From: Hsuehochloa calcarea
Lineage: Eukaryota > Streptophyta > Magnoliopsida > Poales > Poaceae
NCBI GenBank assembly: GCA_036346395.1
Contig: CM070604.1
Location: 45,163,662-45,227,661 of the forward strand
Length of the DNA stretch: 64,000 nt
Direction: 5' to 3'
The position numbers and the translations under genes are program-made. Below are positions 23,075-34,260 of the stretch, one piece after another (within the stretch, counting starts at the first letter, position 1; each line of letters begins with the position of its first letter). Below the pieces are notes generated by a model. It was not told the DNA's origin. It ran no database searches and worked only from the letters and a program-made list of their open reading frames with translations.

Positions 23075-23275
23075 TGTCGGGACCCCGAGGTCATACAACC
23101 CCGAGACCCTCTGTGCATTCCGAGCTAGTCCCATGATCAGTAGCTAGCTCGCACAGTTGCAACAATAATATCATCATATCCATACAACAACGAAGCTAAC
23201 GAAGCAGACAAAGTGTGGATATCATGGGGATATACTCCAGATCTTATGATGATATGACAATTGGCAATGGCGTTA
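23075..23275 (-). repeat. LTR-end fragment related to LTR A
   Basis: TGTCGGGACCCCGAG... is the reverse complement of an LTR end of the A type (...GGGTCCCGACA). It shares the following words ACCCTCTGTG and CTAGTCC. Similarity fades by about 23275. An alternative reading is the start of a plus-strand LTR after the G tract. Confidence 0.5.
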
Positions 23276-24503
23276 ATAGTTTATCGTTTCACGTGTTTTC
23301 GGCAAAGTTACAGTGCTGTCAGGCCATAACCGGTCTGACCGGCCAGGGCGACGGTTAGACCGGTCCATGCGCCGGTTTGACCGGCCGCAGCGGTGGTCGG
23401 ACCGGCTAACTTCAGAAATGGTGTTTTGAGCTGGGCCAAAAATAGAGGGTGTAGACAAGAGAGGGGATTCTATTGCACTTGGTCTCATAAATTTTGGAGT
23501 CTCCAGTCAAAAGTTCTATTGGATTGAAAATTCCAGTAGGTTTCGGTTTTCCAGAGAGGAAATTCGGCTAAGTCCCAACTGGCGGTCTGACCGGCCAATA
23601 GGTAGCGTCCTGACCGGTTTTCACTTGGATCGTTGAACTTCGTGGCGACGATGTTCGGTTGTTAGGTCAAAGTCATAAGTTTCAGTGCATATGTATTGTT
23701 GTGCAGGTTGCTTGGTGGTCAACGACAGTTAACGGTGAGGATGATCGGTACTAGACTTAGAGAGTTGAGGTCCAGAACGATCGACGATGCTGGGTGAGGT
23801 CAATGAACTCAAGCGTGGTGCAAGATGGACAAGGGTGACCTATTGGCTAATCCGAGGCGTAAGATGGCGCAAGGTGTAGCTAATTAGGTCAGGAGGAGAT
23901 ATAGACGGCGCATTAAAATACGTGCGTATGTGTCTCGTTTGTTTTGGGTCTTAACGGGGGCCCAATTGAGTCAAACTTCTAAAGGTCTAAGCCTCCACTA
24001 TAAATAGGGGAGGGAGGTGGCTGCACCTCCTCTTCGTCTGTTTTGCTATTTGAAACCCTAATTTTCTTAGGGAGAGCTTTTGTGGAGGCTAGGGTTCTAG
24101 AGATTTTGATATGATTTTCATGCTCTTGGATTGAGCATTGTCGTCCATTGATGGAGAGGCTGTATGCCCATATCATATCAAATCAATCAAAGGAAAGTTT
24201 GATCATGTCTTGTCTCTTTGCGTTCTTTCTCTATATTTGATGATTCTGAGTTTTTCTTTGATCCGCGAGTTTTTAATTGAATTCTTCATGTGATGTAGCT
24301 TGCTGTGACATGTGGGAACATATCTAGGATCATCTTGATCATCAATCACCCACGAGCTAGATTTTGGATCTAGTTTTCGTTTTGACCCGGTTTTGAACCC
24401 TTCTTCAATCAAACAGAAAATGATCGTTATTCTTCCAAGAATTATCATAATCTAGTTTTCGTTTTGACCCGGTTTTGAACCCTTCTTCAATTAAACAGAA
24501 AAG
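23276..24503 (+). repeat. LTR-like promoter region with CCGGTCTGACCGG-type motifs
   Basis: This is non-coding. At least five variants of an inverted-repeat word (CGGTCTGACCG and relatives) cluster at 23328-23410 and 23582-23620. A TATA box (ACTATAAATAGGGG) lies at about 23997, followed by a leader with AAACCCTAA at about 24052. This has the look of a copia or gypsy LTR, but I could not fix its ends. Confidence 0.45.
24369..24502 (+). repeat. 82-bp-period direct repeat, 1.6 copies
   Basis: A 52-bp block containing GTTTTGACCCGGTTTTGAAC occurs at 24369-24420 and again at 24451-24502 with one or two differences. Confidence 0.85.
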
Positions 24504-24879
24504 GATTGTCACCTCCTTCACGCGGTCGACGGGTGATGATTTCATCACCTTTGGAAATGATGGACAAGCTAAGCCCTGGAGCTAGATCAGATATTTCAGC
24601 ACAAGAACCTGCTGTAACTACTTCGCCTTCAGATGAGGCTCCTGCTGCATCTCTGTCATCAGCAGTACCTGCAGAGGTCGAAGATATGCTTTCCTCTCCG
24701 AGTGCATCCACTTCACGGTCTGCCTCTGTGCGAGGTTTCAGGCGTCTCCGAGAGCTTCCCATCGCCAAGCCGCTAAGCGCATATTCAGGTATTTATATTC
24801 TACCCTTCTGTATGGCATTTGGTATTCCTGTTCGTCATACTTGTCCATTCGGGGGTTTTCTGATTCTAATTTTGCGGGT

Positions 24880-25292
24880 TGTCGGCTAGATAGGAAGAGC
24901 ACCTTAGGCACTTATCACTTCCTAGGCACTTCTCTTGTCTCGTGGTCTTCTAGGAAGCAGTCTTACATTGCACAATCCATCTTTGAAGTTTGAATATGTA
25001 GTCTCTTGCTAGTTCTTTGTAGTCGATTTTGTGGATGGTAACCACTCTTAAGGATTATTGGTTAAATTTTGCTAGTGTTCCTCTTTTCTGTGATAACACT
25101 TCTACCATTAATATTGCTAAGAACCCTGTGCAACACTCTAGGACCAAGCACATAGACATTCGCTATCACTTCCTTAGAGACCATGTCGAAAAAGGTGATA
25201 TTGTACTGCACTTTGTGGAGTCCGATGCTCAACTGGCTGATATCCTCACTAAGCCTTTAGACCCAACTAGGTTTGCCACCTTGAGAAGCTAG
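24880..25292 (+). pseudogene. Copia RNase H C-terminal remnant
   Basis: A fragmentary start (DRKSTLGTYHFLGTSLVSWS near 24893) leads, after a frame break, to FCDNTSTINIAKNPVQHSRT and HIDIRYHFLRDHV. It ends with ADILTKPLD and a stop at 25292. These are the last blocks of Ty1/copia RNase H, of the SIRE/Maximus style. The upstream pol is missing, and 24506-24880 holds a Ser-rich open frame that I do not recognise. Confidence 0.85.
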
Positions 25293-26705
25293 TTAGGGGT
25301 AATTTATACCTTTGGGTTGGTTTGAGGGGGGTTCGATCTTTTCTGATCTTACCTTGTTCTTCTGATATTTCCTTGTTCTTTTATGAACTTATTGATCTTT
25401 TTGAACTTTTTAGGTTTTTAGGCTTTTATTGCATCTCAGTGTATATCATATTGCATTCATATGAAAAGTCCATAAAGATGCAGTGCAATATAGGATTTTC
25501 TGCTTATCTTTTAAAATTGATGAAGCTTTGCCTATTACCCTTTGGGGCTTGAGTATTTCAATTCTTGCTCAATGCCATGTCTAGTTCTTTGACTTGCTAG
25601 AATTATCATGCTTTCACATATACAGATAATTCTTTGCTGTATGAGCTAGAACTCTAAAATAACTCGAACTAAAAATTACAATTTGTGGATGTTTTAGCTA
25701 GTTACGCAATTAGTGTTCCTTTTGTAACAGTGGCCCTATCAGAATTGCTTTGTTAGCTCTTGAATCTAAAATTGATAATTACTTGTGCTTCTTGTATTCT
25801 TGAGAATCTAAAACTGCTCTTGTGAAACATGAAAAATCAAATTTCAAGATTGTCTTATGCTTAAACTGTGCCAAACTACTCTTACGAGACTGCATGTCAA
25901 AGACATGAACTTGGAGATGGTTTGATGATCCAGACGATCTCATGGGGACTGCTTGTCAGAATTGACATGAACCTCAAGATTTGTCACCCTGGTAGAAGCT
26001 TAGGAAGAGTTTGTGGATGGCTCCCAGTCCAGTATCTTCTTCACTAAGATATAATTTTAATCAATTTCTGGTCAAAGCTTAGGATGAGTTTGTGGATGGC
26101 TCCTAGTCCAGGATCTTGTCACTAAGTTAGACCATTAGTCAACTTCAATATTCAGTGCAAATGAAAAATTGTTGAAAAATGGCGTTTGAGAATTTTGAGC
26201 AAAATGATTCAATACAGGACCTGATTGTCTCTTAATGTGGTCTTTGTTAGCTTTTTGATCTCACGTTGACATTTTGACATGGCCAGTTTCACTTTAGGAT
26301 CCCTGTTGATGAACTTGCTGAATTTGAAGCTTTGCTTAAATTGATCAAATTTATTGCTTTATTTTGAGCCTTCGTGCTTAGCTTTGATATATATGTCTTA
26401 TAATGATCTTGCTAGTGCTGTTAGGCTTGATATGTTGTTTGTGCAATAATCTCCAAAGCTTCTTGTAATCAAAAATTAAAAAACTACAAAAATAAAGCCA
26501 CTCCATTGCACTTCATGCATACTCCTTCTTATGCTTCTTTCTTCATTCTGCATTTGTTATCTCTGGAAGAGACGAAGGCGTGATTCCTTGATGACTCCAT
26601 TGTCAAAGGGAGAAAATATTTTAATGTTGGGGGAGAAGATATCTCAATGTTGTATAAAGGGGAGAAGATATAAAAATGTTATAAAGGGGGAGAAAAATAA
26701 GAGAA
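25293..26705 (+). other. 3' non-coding region of the copia fragment
   Basis: No gene is seen. A near-duplicate sentence containing GTTTGTGGATGGCTCC recurs at about 26010 and 26090. Purine-rich GGGGGAGAAGAT words at 26632-26700 look like polypurine tracts. Confidence 0.4.
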
Positions 26706-27103
26706 TTTGAAATTTTCTGAAATACGAGGATCCAAGTTTCATCAAGTTTGTAGTTGTAGATCAAAAGTTTCATCTATTTACAACTTCGTCATCGGGGCTG
26801 TTTTGTTATGTTCTTCAGGCTGGCGGTCAGACCGGCCAGGGTCACCGGTCAGACCGGCAGGTAATCGGTCAGACCGCCATTGACCCAGCGGTCCGACCGC
26901 CCTGCACTGAGATTTGTTTTAGCTTGTGGTTATCTTTGGTTGTTTTGCTTCGGGGGTTAGGTTGGATTCAGTAGTAGTCTTCCGCTGTACTAGTCTATTG
27001 ATCTTCATAGCTACTGGAGTGAAATTTGTGTTGAATCTATTATTTGTGAAAAAGTGAGCGTGCTCCTATTCACCCGCCCTCTAGTTGTTTTTTTGGTCCA
27101 ACA
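26706..27103 (+). repeat. Probable 3' LTR of the copia fragment
   Basis: It runs from near the TGAAATTTTC after the last GGGGGAG tract to ...GGTCCAACA. It carries three GGTCAGACCGG-type motifs (26823-26905) and the CACCCGCCCTCTAG phrase typical of SIRE-like LTR ends. The left boundary is uncertain. Confidence 0.5.
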
Positions 27104-29807
27104 GTAACAAAGTAATATTAATTAACAGCAAAAGGACCTTCTGGTCAAGTTCTTACAAAAGTCGCCACACAAGGCTTAACAACAACAGAGTTTCTTGCAG
27201 CGGAAATGCAAAATAACGTTTAGGCCAATCGACATGCCCACAGGCAATCGAGTGGAGGATGCGACCTAGTTCGCAAAGTCTTCAAAGTAGCCTTCCTCGT
27301 AGAACTCAACGTTCCGTAGTTCTTCTGCCAGTACAGATCAACAAAGGGCGTAAAGCTGTGAGTACATAAAGTACTCAGTAAGTTGTAGGGAAATGTATGC
27401 ACATATTATTCATGAAAGATTTGAACAAGGATGGTTTTATGGATAATTTACAGAAAGCAAGTTTTGACAGTAAATACAATAAGTAGATTGCAAAGCAGTG
27501 TTTGAAAGATTAATAAATAGACTACCACTCCCAATGTGCTTCACGCACCCACCTTCACCACCGCCCACAAGTCCGAGCATAAATCATTCTTTTGGTTCAA
27601 CCCGACCATATGGCAATCACTGCCATGGTACAACATCTTTTAACGCCACAGTTCCATATTTCCATTAGTCAAGTTCATTCATTCTTTGAGTATGTGACCG
27701 CAAATCCCACGGTAGCTAAAGCAAAGCTAAGCAATATCACATGCCCATGTTGGTAATAAAATTATGTCCAACTAGTATTAACCATCCTATGGTGTCCATG
27801 GATTTATATCATTCAAGGGGATATTTCGTTCTCAATTTATCAAGGATGCATAATGGCAATTTGGTAATTATCTACTCCCAAAATCATTTTTATAAAACTT
27901 GCCATGCATGTTAATTTGAAACAATATACTTTTGCAAAATGAGTACAACATGGTCAAAGGTCTATGACTTGGCTTCGTTGAAGAGTTGCGATGCGTCGGT
28001 TGTCAGGTCGAAGAAATCTTTCGAAATGCTGGGATCTACACGTGCGAAAAGGGCAAAATAAATAAAACAAGACCAAATGAACTGCAAAAATTACAAAACT
28101 AGAACCAAATGAAAGAGCTCGATTTTAGATGAATTTATAAATTTGGATCACCCAAATAGGATTTCGGATGAAGAAGTTATCGCCTTCGGAAGTTTCAAAT
28201 CACATGAAATGATAAAAATTAGATTTTCTAGATTTTTCAGAATTATTTTCAAAGGGAAAATCGAAAAAACCGCCAGCTGCGACGTGGCACTACGTGGACT
28301 GCCATGCAGGCACGTGCGGTAGTTCCGGCGGGGACGAGCGGTAGTTCCGGCGAGGAAACGCGCGGTAGTTCCGACGTGCAACTCGTGGTAGTACCGGGTA
28401 GCGCGGTAGTGCGAGGGAGGAGGAGGGCGGAAGTATCGGGAGAGGTGGAGCGCGGTAGTACCGGCGGAGGGAGAGCGGTAGTTCCGGCGAAGAAAAGCGG
28501 TAGTACCGACGTAGAATGAGCGGTAGTACCGGCGAAGGAAAAAAAACACCAGAAGCTTCGGTTGGGAGGGGAGGAAGAAGAGAGGGAGGGAGGAAAGCTG
28601 GAGGTGCTTCGGCTGAGGGAGAAAAGGAGGAGAGGAGGGAGCTGGGGGACGAAGAAGGAGGGAGGAGCAATGGACCTTGGTGGCCTCGGCTTGGGCTCTC
28701 TCTGGTGGGAGGGAGGAGTGGAGAAGGAGGGAGGAGAGGAGAAGGAGGGAGGAGCTCTGGAGCTCGGGCTTTGCTCAAATAGAAGGAGGTGGGAGAGAGA
28801 GAGAGAGCATGGGAGGGAGGAGCGGCGGTGGCAACATGGCCGTGACTGCGGGCTGACCGGGGCGAGGGAGCGGGCGAGGCGAGGGCTCGAGGAGGGAGGC
28901 GCCAGAGGGTAGGGCCGGGTGGCACGGGTCAGAGCCGGCGAGAAACCGGGCACGAGACGGCGCCAGAAGACCCAGAGCATGGACGACGCGGCGCAGGGGG
29001 GAGGCGTGGTAGTTCTGGCAGAGAGGGCGGAAGTATCGGGAGAGGGGCGAGAGAGAAAGGCGCGTCGAGTGGGCGCGGGAGAAGCGGGAAGCGGGCCGTG
29101 CGATCGAGATCGTGCGGCCGCGAGCGGGGACACACGGGGGACGGAAGATCGTCGCTCGATCGCACGGCCGGGAGCGGGGACGCACGGGGGACGGAAGATC
29201 GCCATCGGACGGCTGGCGCGAGAGGCGAGCGGGAGCGTCGGATGGAGATCCTACTACCGAGAGCGGGAGGCGGCGGGAGACGCAGGTTGGCGGAGCGAAG
29301 CGAGCTCGCGTCTTTCTTTGGGCGAGTAAATAGTAATCTGGTCAAGGAATTTGGCTCAGGAACAGTGAAGGGAATTTTTGATGATTTCTAAATTTCAGAA
29401 ATTGAAACAAATGAAAATGTTTTTTTATTAGAAAAATAGCAAATAGAGTCCAAAAGTTCTAGAAAAATTCTAAAAAATTCCTTGAATTATTATGGACTTA
29501 TTAAAAATAGTTTTAACTTTAATTTTTCTTTAACTTTTGCAAATAAATTACTTTTTAAATTTCGGGTAAAAGAAAAAATAATTTTTAAAATCCAATAAAT
29601 CCAAGAAAACATTTAAATTATAATTTTGATTTTTAAATACGAGAAAACTCAATTAAACCAATTTTATTTAATTGAAGTTTGATTAATTCATATTAATTAG
29701 GTTTTTGATTTCTGAAATTCCCAATTAAGCTTTTTTTGCAATAAAAGCAAATGGTTCTTTTTTAAATTTTGAAAAACATTAAAAACTCTAAAAAACAGGA
29801 TGCTACA
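27104..29807 (-). repeat. Minus-strand gypsy LTR (F), probably solo or truncated
   Basis: On the minus strand it starts TGTAGCATCC at 29807, then has an AT-rich start, a GC-rich block (28250-29330) and the conserved GAGTAC/GTACTC hairpin at 27360-27376. That is the same plan as LTR A. Left-end homology runs to about 27110-27190, but no clear TG end or matching target duplication was found, so it may be truncated. Long minus-strand open frames here (up to 318 codons) are Pro/Ser/Arg low-complexity and not genes. Confidence 0.65.
28316..28540. repeat. GCGGTAGTTCCGGCG minisatellite
   Basis: About eight imperfect units spaced 22-24 bp or multiples (28316, 28338, 28362, about 28400, 28452, 28475, 28498, 28520) lie inside LTR F. 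An outlying relative lies near 29005. Confidence 0.75.
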
Positions 29808-30501
29808 GGGACTTGGGTTCCTTCCCCCTGTTGCAGCGACGACGACGGATCCGGCAGCTCCAGCGAGCGTGGGCGGCGGGGTGGAGTTAGGAAGTATGAG
29901 TCCAATAGCTCGGCCAATCCGGCAAGGATGTACTACAAGCATAGGCAGGATCAGGATATTAGATCGTAGAATCATGATTTTATCAAAAAATTTAAATTAT
30001 GTATATTTTGTATAAAAATTAAATTAAATTAAATTTTCAAATATACAAGTCTATAGTAGAATTTTTAATATTTTGAATTTAATTTTGTAAATTTAGGTAC
30101 ACTTGTTCACGTTACATTCAATTAAGGTTTTTTTGAACCTTATCTGATTATTTTTAAAATAAACTAATCATTTAAAACTCTAATGTGCTAATGAAAGTAT
30201 CTTTTACCTTAGAACAATGCTTAAACAACACGAACAAAGCAAAATAAACTATTTTAGCTTAAATTAGCGATAGGTGGTATCAAATTTTATATGTTGATAT
30301 AGTTTGTTGTTAAGATCATGATCTGATCCTGACGACGATCCTAACAATTTTACTCGATTCTATGTGATCCTAACTTTAGGATCACGATTATACGAAATTT
30401 TGATTTACGTACCGATCCGTGTTATTTCAATTTCGTAGGATCGTACAATCCGTAGATCCTACGATCCGTATTGCGATCTTGACAACTCGACTACAAGTGC
30501 C
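29808..30501. other. Unassigned DNA between LTR F and element G
   Basis: No gene is recognised. It begins with a GC-rich 170 bp and then turns AT-rich. GATCCTACGATCC-type words repeat at 30340-30470. Confidence 0.4.
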
Positions 30502-30506
30502 CAAAG
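30502..30506 (+). repeat. Target site duplication of element G, left
   Basis: CAAAG is identical to 37137-37141. Confidence 0.95.
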
Positions 30507-30974
30507 TGTTAGAATGATCTCGGGGCATTTGGCCCAACGGCCAAATGCCCACCCCTCCGATCGCGCCCTGATCGGGGGCGCCCAGCCCAAGATGGCTGGT
30601 GGGCCCCTGTCGCCAGCGCTATAAAGAGAGGTGGGGGCCGGGGTGGCACGCATCACGAAGTTGACCGCGCCGCCGCCACAAACCCTAACCCACAAAACCC
30701 TAATCCGATCCTAAGGGGGCGCTGAAGCGACGAGACTGTCCACCGCCGCCTCCACCGACGCGATCGACTACCGCCGGCCTCGCCTCCGCTCGGGACACGC
30801 CACCGCCGTCGACCCTCGGACCTCTCCACCGACCATCGCTCTCAAGGACGATCCGTGATGGCTAACCCTACCTCATCTACGCACGACGGTAATCCCTCTC
30901 TCTCTCGGTCACTCTCGGACCCGATCCAAAACCAACATCAACAGATCCAAAGAGCAAAAGCAAAGATGCTAACA
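30507..30974 (+). repeat. 5' LTR of element G (468 bp)
   Basis: It has termini TGTTAGAATG...GATGCTAACA. It contains a TATA box (TATAAAG, 30620-30626) and two telo-box words AAACCCTAA (30680-30688 and about 30696-30704) 60-75 bp downstream, near the expected RNA start. Confidence 0.97.
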
Positions 30975-30975
30975 A

Positions 30976-30990
30976 TGGTATCAGAGCCAC
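30976..30990 (+). other. Primer binding site of element G
   Basis: TGGTATCAGAGCCAC, one base after the LTR, is complementary to the 3' end of plant initiator methionine tRNA. Confidence 0.95.
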
Positions 30991-32103
30991 AACGGCAAAG
31001 ATCCAAAAGAAAAGATTCAAAAGAAAAGAACCGAAACCCTAGAACTCAAGATCTAAAAGATCGGGTCTTACCTGGCCGTGAAGAGAGGTCGGGGGGAGCC
31101 GTGCGCTCGCCGGAGTCGTCGCTGGTTTCCTCGCCGACACTCGCCCGCTCGGGTCAAGATCTGGACGCGCCGGTCGCGCGTGAAAGGGCGCCGCCAAGGA
31201 GCCCCTCGACGGCGACGCGCTCCCTCTCGAGGAGCGCGCTGCCGGCGAGAGGGTCCATGGCGCGCGCCGCGCTTCTTCTTCTTCTCGGATCTCGCGTTTC
31301 TTCCGCCGCTCGGCGGCGAGAGAGACGAGAGAGACGGAGTGAATGAAGTTAGGGTTTCGGGCGGCTGCGGCTCGCGGTTTTGTTCGGGCGAGATCTGCGC
31401 TCAGCCGTCAGATTCGATTCAACGGATCAGATGAGCTGAGGCGGAGCGAACGAGACGCGCGAGCGCGCAGCGCCGGGAAAACGCTGGAATCCAGCCGTCG
31501 GATGTGAATCCGACAGCTGAAATCGTTTCATGAAAACCCTAACGGCCGCTGTGGGCCGAGCCGCACAGTAATGGGCCGAAATTAAATGGGCGAATGGCGG
31601 TTTGAATAATAAAATGACCGGTTTTAAACAGTATTTTCGCCGGTTATGAACAGTAAAATCCAGAAAAATTGAATTTAGTTTATTTTCAGAAGTATTTTTT
31701 GAATGAATTTCAATAGAAAAATTGTATAAAATCTCTGTAAATTTTGCACCAACGTGTTATTTTTCAGAGATTAAATGTGTATAGTTATAATACTTCTGAG
31801 AATAAATTATTGAATTTTTTATTGTTTCCGTTGCAAAAGTTAATATTGATTAATTCTTTTTTAATTAAATTCAAACCAACGGGAGAATTTAATTTTTTAA
31901 GAATTGTTATTTTCTGACTAAAGTTGATAATAACAGTATTATAATTTTAATTGATGTTTTTTATGCATTGTTTCTATTTCTGCCCAACGGTGATATAGTT
32001 TTAATGTATAGATATAATTGTTTTAATTGTATGTCGTATTTTTGACCAACGTTGGAAATAAGGCATATAATTTTCATGTTTCGTTCTCACTTTATTTGAA
32101 CTA
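30991..32103 (+). other. Leader of element G
   Basis: A GC-rich first part (to about 31440) is followed by an AT-rich part. Open frames in the GC-rich part (30855-31434) are Arg/Ser/Pro-rich without a recognisable domain and are probably not expressed. Confidence 0.5.
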
Positions 32104-32881
32104 AATTTTCAGGAGGATACAACTTGATGGGTTGTATCAGAGAGATCCCCACTCTCAAAGGAGATAATTATGGAGAGTGGAAGAAAAAGATAGACTTAGC
32201 GTTTATCTTAGCTGAGGTGGACTGGGTCCTCACTACAGCATGACCCACTGAGCCTATGGCACCAGTGAGGGATCAAAATGAGGATGATACTGCTTGGCAG
32301 AAAAGACAGAGAGATCATGCTCCCTTACAGATGTCTTATGACCTAGAGCATAAGAAATGGACCACGACCAACAAGAAATGTATGGTCGTGATAAAGAATA
32401 CGATTGAGCCTCGCAATTGTGGGCTCAATCATGATCGTGACACCGTCACGTAATACCTTGATAAAATAAAGAGTCGGTTCTTGGCTCTTCAAAGACATAT
32501 GCTACACGGTGATTAAGCGACTTGTGATGTAAATGTATTCTCAGTGGTGGCAGTGGAATAAGAGAACATATATTAAGGATGAGCAACTTGGCATCCAAGC
32601 TTAAACCAATGGATTTGGCACTCAAGGATGAGTTCCTTATTCACTTGATTTTTGCTTCATTGCCAGAAAAGTTTGACACTTTTGTTGTCAATTACAACAT
32701 GCAGCCCGATAAATGGGACTTAGAAAAGTGTATAGCTATGTGTGTTCAAGAGGAGGAAAGAATTAAATCCTCACATGGTGGATCTATCAACTATGTGAAG
32801 GATAACAAGAAAAAGCACTTCAACAAGACCTCCTTCTCAAGGAACAAGGAAAAGCCTCGTCCATCGGCCTCAACAGAATAA
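32104..32881 (+). pseudogene. Element G gag remnant
   Basis: It opens at about 32125 with MGCIREIPTLKGDNYGEWKK, the copia gag start, and reaches a TGA near 32242. It resumes at 32256-32453, then 32579-32881 with FASLPEKFDTFVVNYNMQPD (Retrotran_gag_2/UBN2 type) and a lysine-rich end. At least three breaks are present. Confidence 0.85.
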
Positions 32882-32961
32882 ATTTCTTTGTAGACAAAGA
32901 TCGGTGTCTTCATCAGAAGAAGACCTGACACTACAAGAAGAACTGTCCTGATTACTTAAAG

Positions 32962-34260
32962 ATGATAATGGCAAAGAAAGGTGAGAACATTATTACCTTC
33001 ATAAATGAATGCTTGTATGTGCAATATTCGAAATCCACTTGGTGGATTGACTCAGGAGCAACTGTTCATGTTGCTAATTCCTTACAGGGATTCCGTTCGA
33101 CGAGGACTACGCAAAGAAACGAAAGATGCATTAAAGTCGCAAATGGAGTCCAAGCAGAAGTTGAAGCCGTTGGCGATCTTTCATTAGAGTTAGCTAATGG
33201 CTCCAATCTTTACTTAGAGATGTTCTTTTGTTCCTCTTTACAGAGGAATTTGATTAGTGTTTCCAATTTGGACAAAGATGGTTATGATTGTAATTTTGGA
33301 AATGGCAAGTGCGAAATAATATTTAATAAAGAATGTGTTGGTCTTGCCATATTACAAAATGAGCTTTATTTGTTATCATTGTTTGATGATGTGAATGTCG
33401 TATGTGATAATGGGAACGTCGTGTGCGAGAAAGTGAATGAATCCTCGTCTACGAATGTAAACAGAAAACGAAAGAGAACTCATAATGAATCGTCGAAATT
33501 ATGGCACTGTCGTTTAGGCCATATTTCGAGGGGGAGAATAGAAAGACTAGTTAAGAATGAAATTCTTCCTCTATTAGAGTTCTCAGACTTAGAACAATGC
33601 AGAGAATGCATTAAAGAAAAATATGTAAAGAAAATTAAGAAAGGCGTAAAAAGAAGCACAGGAGTTCTACAAATTGTTCACACAGACATTTGTGGTCCTT
33701 TTCCTGTGAAAAGTGTGGATGGTTATGACTCGTTCATAACATTCACAGATGACTACTCCCGTTATGGATATATTTATCAAATCAAAGAAAGAAATGAAGC
33801 CTTGGATAAATTCAAAATATTTAAGGCTGAAGTTGAAAACCAACACGATTTAAAGATTAAGATAGTTCGATCGATCGTGGGGGAGTACTACTGATCGACA
33901 TACCCCATATGGACAAGTTCTGGACCTTTGCGAGGTTCTTACAGAAAATGGCATAGTAGCCCATATTCTACAGGCGAACCTCGGCAAAATGGAGTAGGTG
34001 AAAGACGCAACTGCACTGATGGATATGGTGCGAAGCATGATGAGCTACTCCACACTCCCATTGAGTTTATGGATGGAGCGTTAAAACCGCTATTCATATT
34101 CTCAATAGAGTGCCTAGTAAGTCGGTGCCCAAAACACCGCATTTGAGTTGTGGATGGGAAGAGTTCCTCACTAAACCACTTACGTGTGTGGGGAGTCTCA
34201 CGAGGCTAAAGTATTTAACCCAAACATTGGGAAGCTAGATCCCAAAGCGATAAGTTGCCA
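32962..34260 (+). pseudogene. Element G protease and integrase remnant
   Basis: A 310-codon open frame (32962-33894) has the protease loop WWIDSGATVHVA (about residues 27-38). The pre-integrase zinc region follows (WHCRLGHISRGRI, about 181-193; CRECIKEK). The integrase core then shows HTDICGPFPV (first Asp, about 239) and FTDDYSRYGYIY. The frame ends at 33894 before the second catalytic Asp. The rest of the core continues in other frames to about 34260, with single-base losses. Confidence 0.9.

Noticed and set aside
28249..29205. A 318-codon minus-strand open frame
   Set aside because: Pro/Ser/Arg/Ala low-complexity sequence within the GC-rich half of an LTR, with equally long frames on both strands; no domain.
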